NCBI RefSeq assembly: GCF_000425285.1
Contig: NZ_AUDD01000003.1
Location: 62,001 to 126,000, forward strand
Length of the DNA: 64,000 nucleotides
Source of the DNA: Acidipropionibacterium jensenii DSM 20535
GTDB taxonomy: Bacteria > Actinomycetota > Actinomycetes > Propionibacteriales > Propionibacteriaceae
Direction of reading: 5' to 3'
The number at the start of each line of letters is the position of its first letter. The first letter of the stretch is position 1. The notes below the pieces were generated by a model that was not told the origin of the DNA, made no database searches, and saw only the letters and a list, made by a program, of their open reading frames with translations. Shown here one piece after another: positions 63,263 to 64,000 of this stretch. The position numbers and the translations under genes are program-made.

Positions 63263-64000
63263 ATGGCAATCAAAGCTGCTGATGTCAAGAAGCTCCGCGA
63301 CGCCACCGGCGCCGGAATGATGGACGCGAAGAAGGCGCTGACCGAGGCCGAGGGAGACTTCGACAAGGCCGTCGACCTGCTGCGCGTCGCCGGAGCTGCC
63401 AAGGCCGCCAAGCGCTCCGACCGTGAGGCCAGCAACGGCCTGGTCGCCGCGGCCGGGCACGCCCTGGTCCACATCGGCTCCGAGACCGACTTCGTGGCCA
63501 AGAACGCCGAGTTCATGGCCACCGCCGACCAGATCGCCCAGGCCGTCGAGGACGCCAAGGCCGACGGGAAGGACGCCGCCGGTGCGGCCGCCCTGCCCGA
63601 CGGGACCACGGTCGCCCAGACCCTGGGGGCGCTGGCCGCCAAGATCGGCGAGAAGATCGAGCTGGCCGACGCCGCGTACTTCGACGGCACCGTCGAGGTC
63701 TACCTGCACCGTCGCTCCCAGGACCTGCCCCCGCAGGTCGGCGTGATGGTCGAGTACAAGGGTGACGACGCCGCCGCGATCCACGGCATCTGCCTCCAGA
63801 TCGCCGCGATGAGCCCCCGCTGGCTGTCGCGCGAGCAGGTTCCCGCCGAGATCGTCGACCACGAGCGCACCGTCGCCCGCGAGATCGCCGTCGAGGAGGG
63901 CAAGCCCGAGAAGATCCTCGACCGGATCATCGATGGTCGCCTGAACGGCTTCTTCAAGGAGAACTGCCTGCTCGAGCAGGCTGCCGTCTCCGACGACAAG
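63263..64000 (+). CDS. tsf: Elongation factor Ts, 5' part
   Basis: Guanine nucleotide exchange factor for EF-Tu. The first 246 residues are visible: UBA-like start (DVKKLRDATGAGMMDAKKAL), the conserved SETDFVAKN, and the coiled-coil region beginning. The gene runs off the window. Co-transcribed with rpsB (36 bp). Confidence 0.96.
   Translation, partial: MAIKAADVKKLRDATGAGMMDAKKALTEAEGDFDKAVDLLRVAGAAKAAKRSDREASNGLVAAAGHALVHIGSETDFVAKNAEFMATADQIAQAVEDAKADGKDAAGAAALPDGTTVAQTLGALAAKIGEKIELADAAYFDGTVEVYLHRRSQDLPPQVGVMVEYKGDDAAAIHGICLQIAAMSPRWLSREQVPAEIVDHERTVAREIAVEEGKPEKILDRIIDGRLNGFFKENCLLEQAAVSDDK

Overview
The window is a very GC-rich (about 70%) bacterial chromosome segment. It has actinobacterial gene order: tig-clpP1-clpP2-clpX, zwf-opcA-pgl, sufR-B-D-(Rieske)-C-S-U-T, and xerC-M23 peptidase-rpsB-tsf. 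An aspartate ammonia-lyase, a divergent membrane pyrophosphatase, an actinobacterial Nei, an archaeal-looking ValRS and an OpcA/G6PD pair fit Propionibacteriaceae. My best guess is Acidipropionibacterium or a close relative; that genus call is inference from content, not a database match. Nearly all of it looks like core chromosome. I see no prophage, CRISPR array, insertion sequence or rRNA operon.

Layout. 1-7.4 kb: the end of rpiB, a possible small reverse-strand gene, then an overlapping set nei / unknown 504-aa protein / lysX (lysyl-phosphatidylglycerol synthase fused to LysRS) / alpha-beta hydrolase. 7.6-17.4 kb: tRNA-Pro(UGG) and tRNA-Gly(UCC), then protein quality control: trigger factor, an AI-2E-family permease, ClpP1, ClpP2, ClpX and a tricorn-type peptidase that could finish off Clp products. 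17.7-26.4 kb: a P-loop kinase-like gene, valS, a DsbA-like thioredoxin, the oxidative pentose phosphate operon zwf-opcA-pgl on the reverse strand, and divergent ctaB. 26.4-27.95 kb is the one accessory-looking patch: a non-coding tandem repeat, a DnaA-box cluster and a wHTH plus DUF559-type nuclease gene, flanked by two homologous 58-bp palindromes.

28-33.2 kb (reverse): a two-gene ABC exporter with ctaA (heme A synthase), and a pyrophosphate-driven ion pump whose N-terminus has a lipobox. 33.6-40.5 kb: the complete SUF Fe-S assembly operon, closed by a strong hairpin. 40.6-47.9 kb: a zinc metallopeptidase, a lower-GC two-gene regulator/membrane pair, a small membrane protein, an ElaA-like acetyltransferase, an ABC-F protein with an HTH partner, and the operon DUF3099-SURF1-RlmA. 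48-51 kb: fabG and fabI (fatty acid synthesis), convergent with aspA. 51.4-58.7 kb: an unknown gene, dxr, an ABC ATPase, NfeD plus SPFH protein, an SBF-type transporter, a SPOUT rRNA methyltransferase and peptide deformylase. 58.8-64 kb: a lactonase-fold protein, xerC, a two-domain M23 peptidase, rpsB and the start of tsf.

Two traits run through the window. First, at many transcription units a -10-like hexamer sits only 6-7 nt before the start codon, the geometry of leaderless mRNAs. Second, many proteins end (or begin) in low-complexity tails built from in-frame short tandem repeats.
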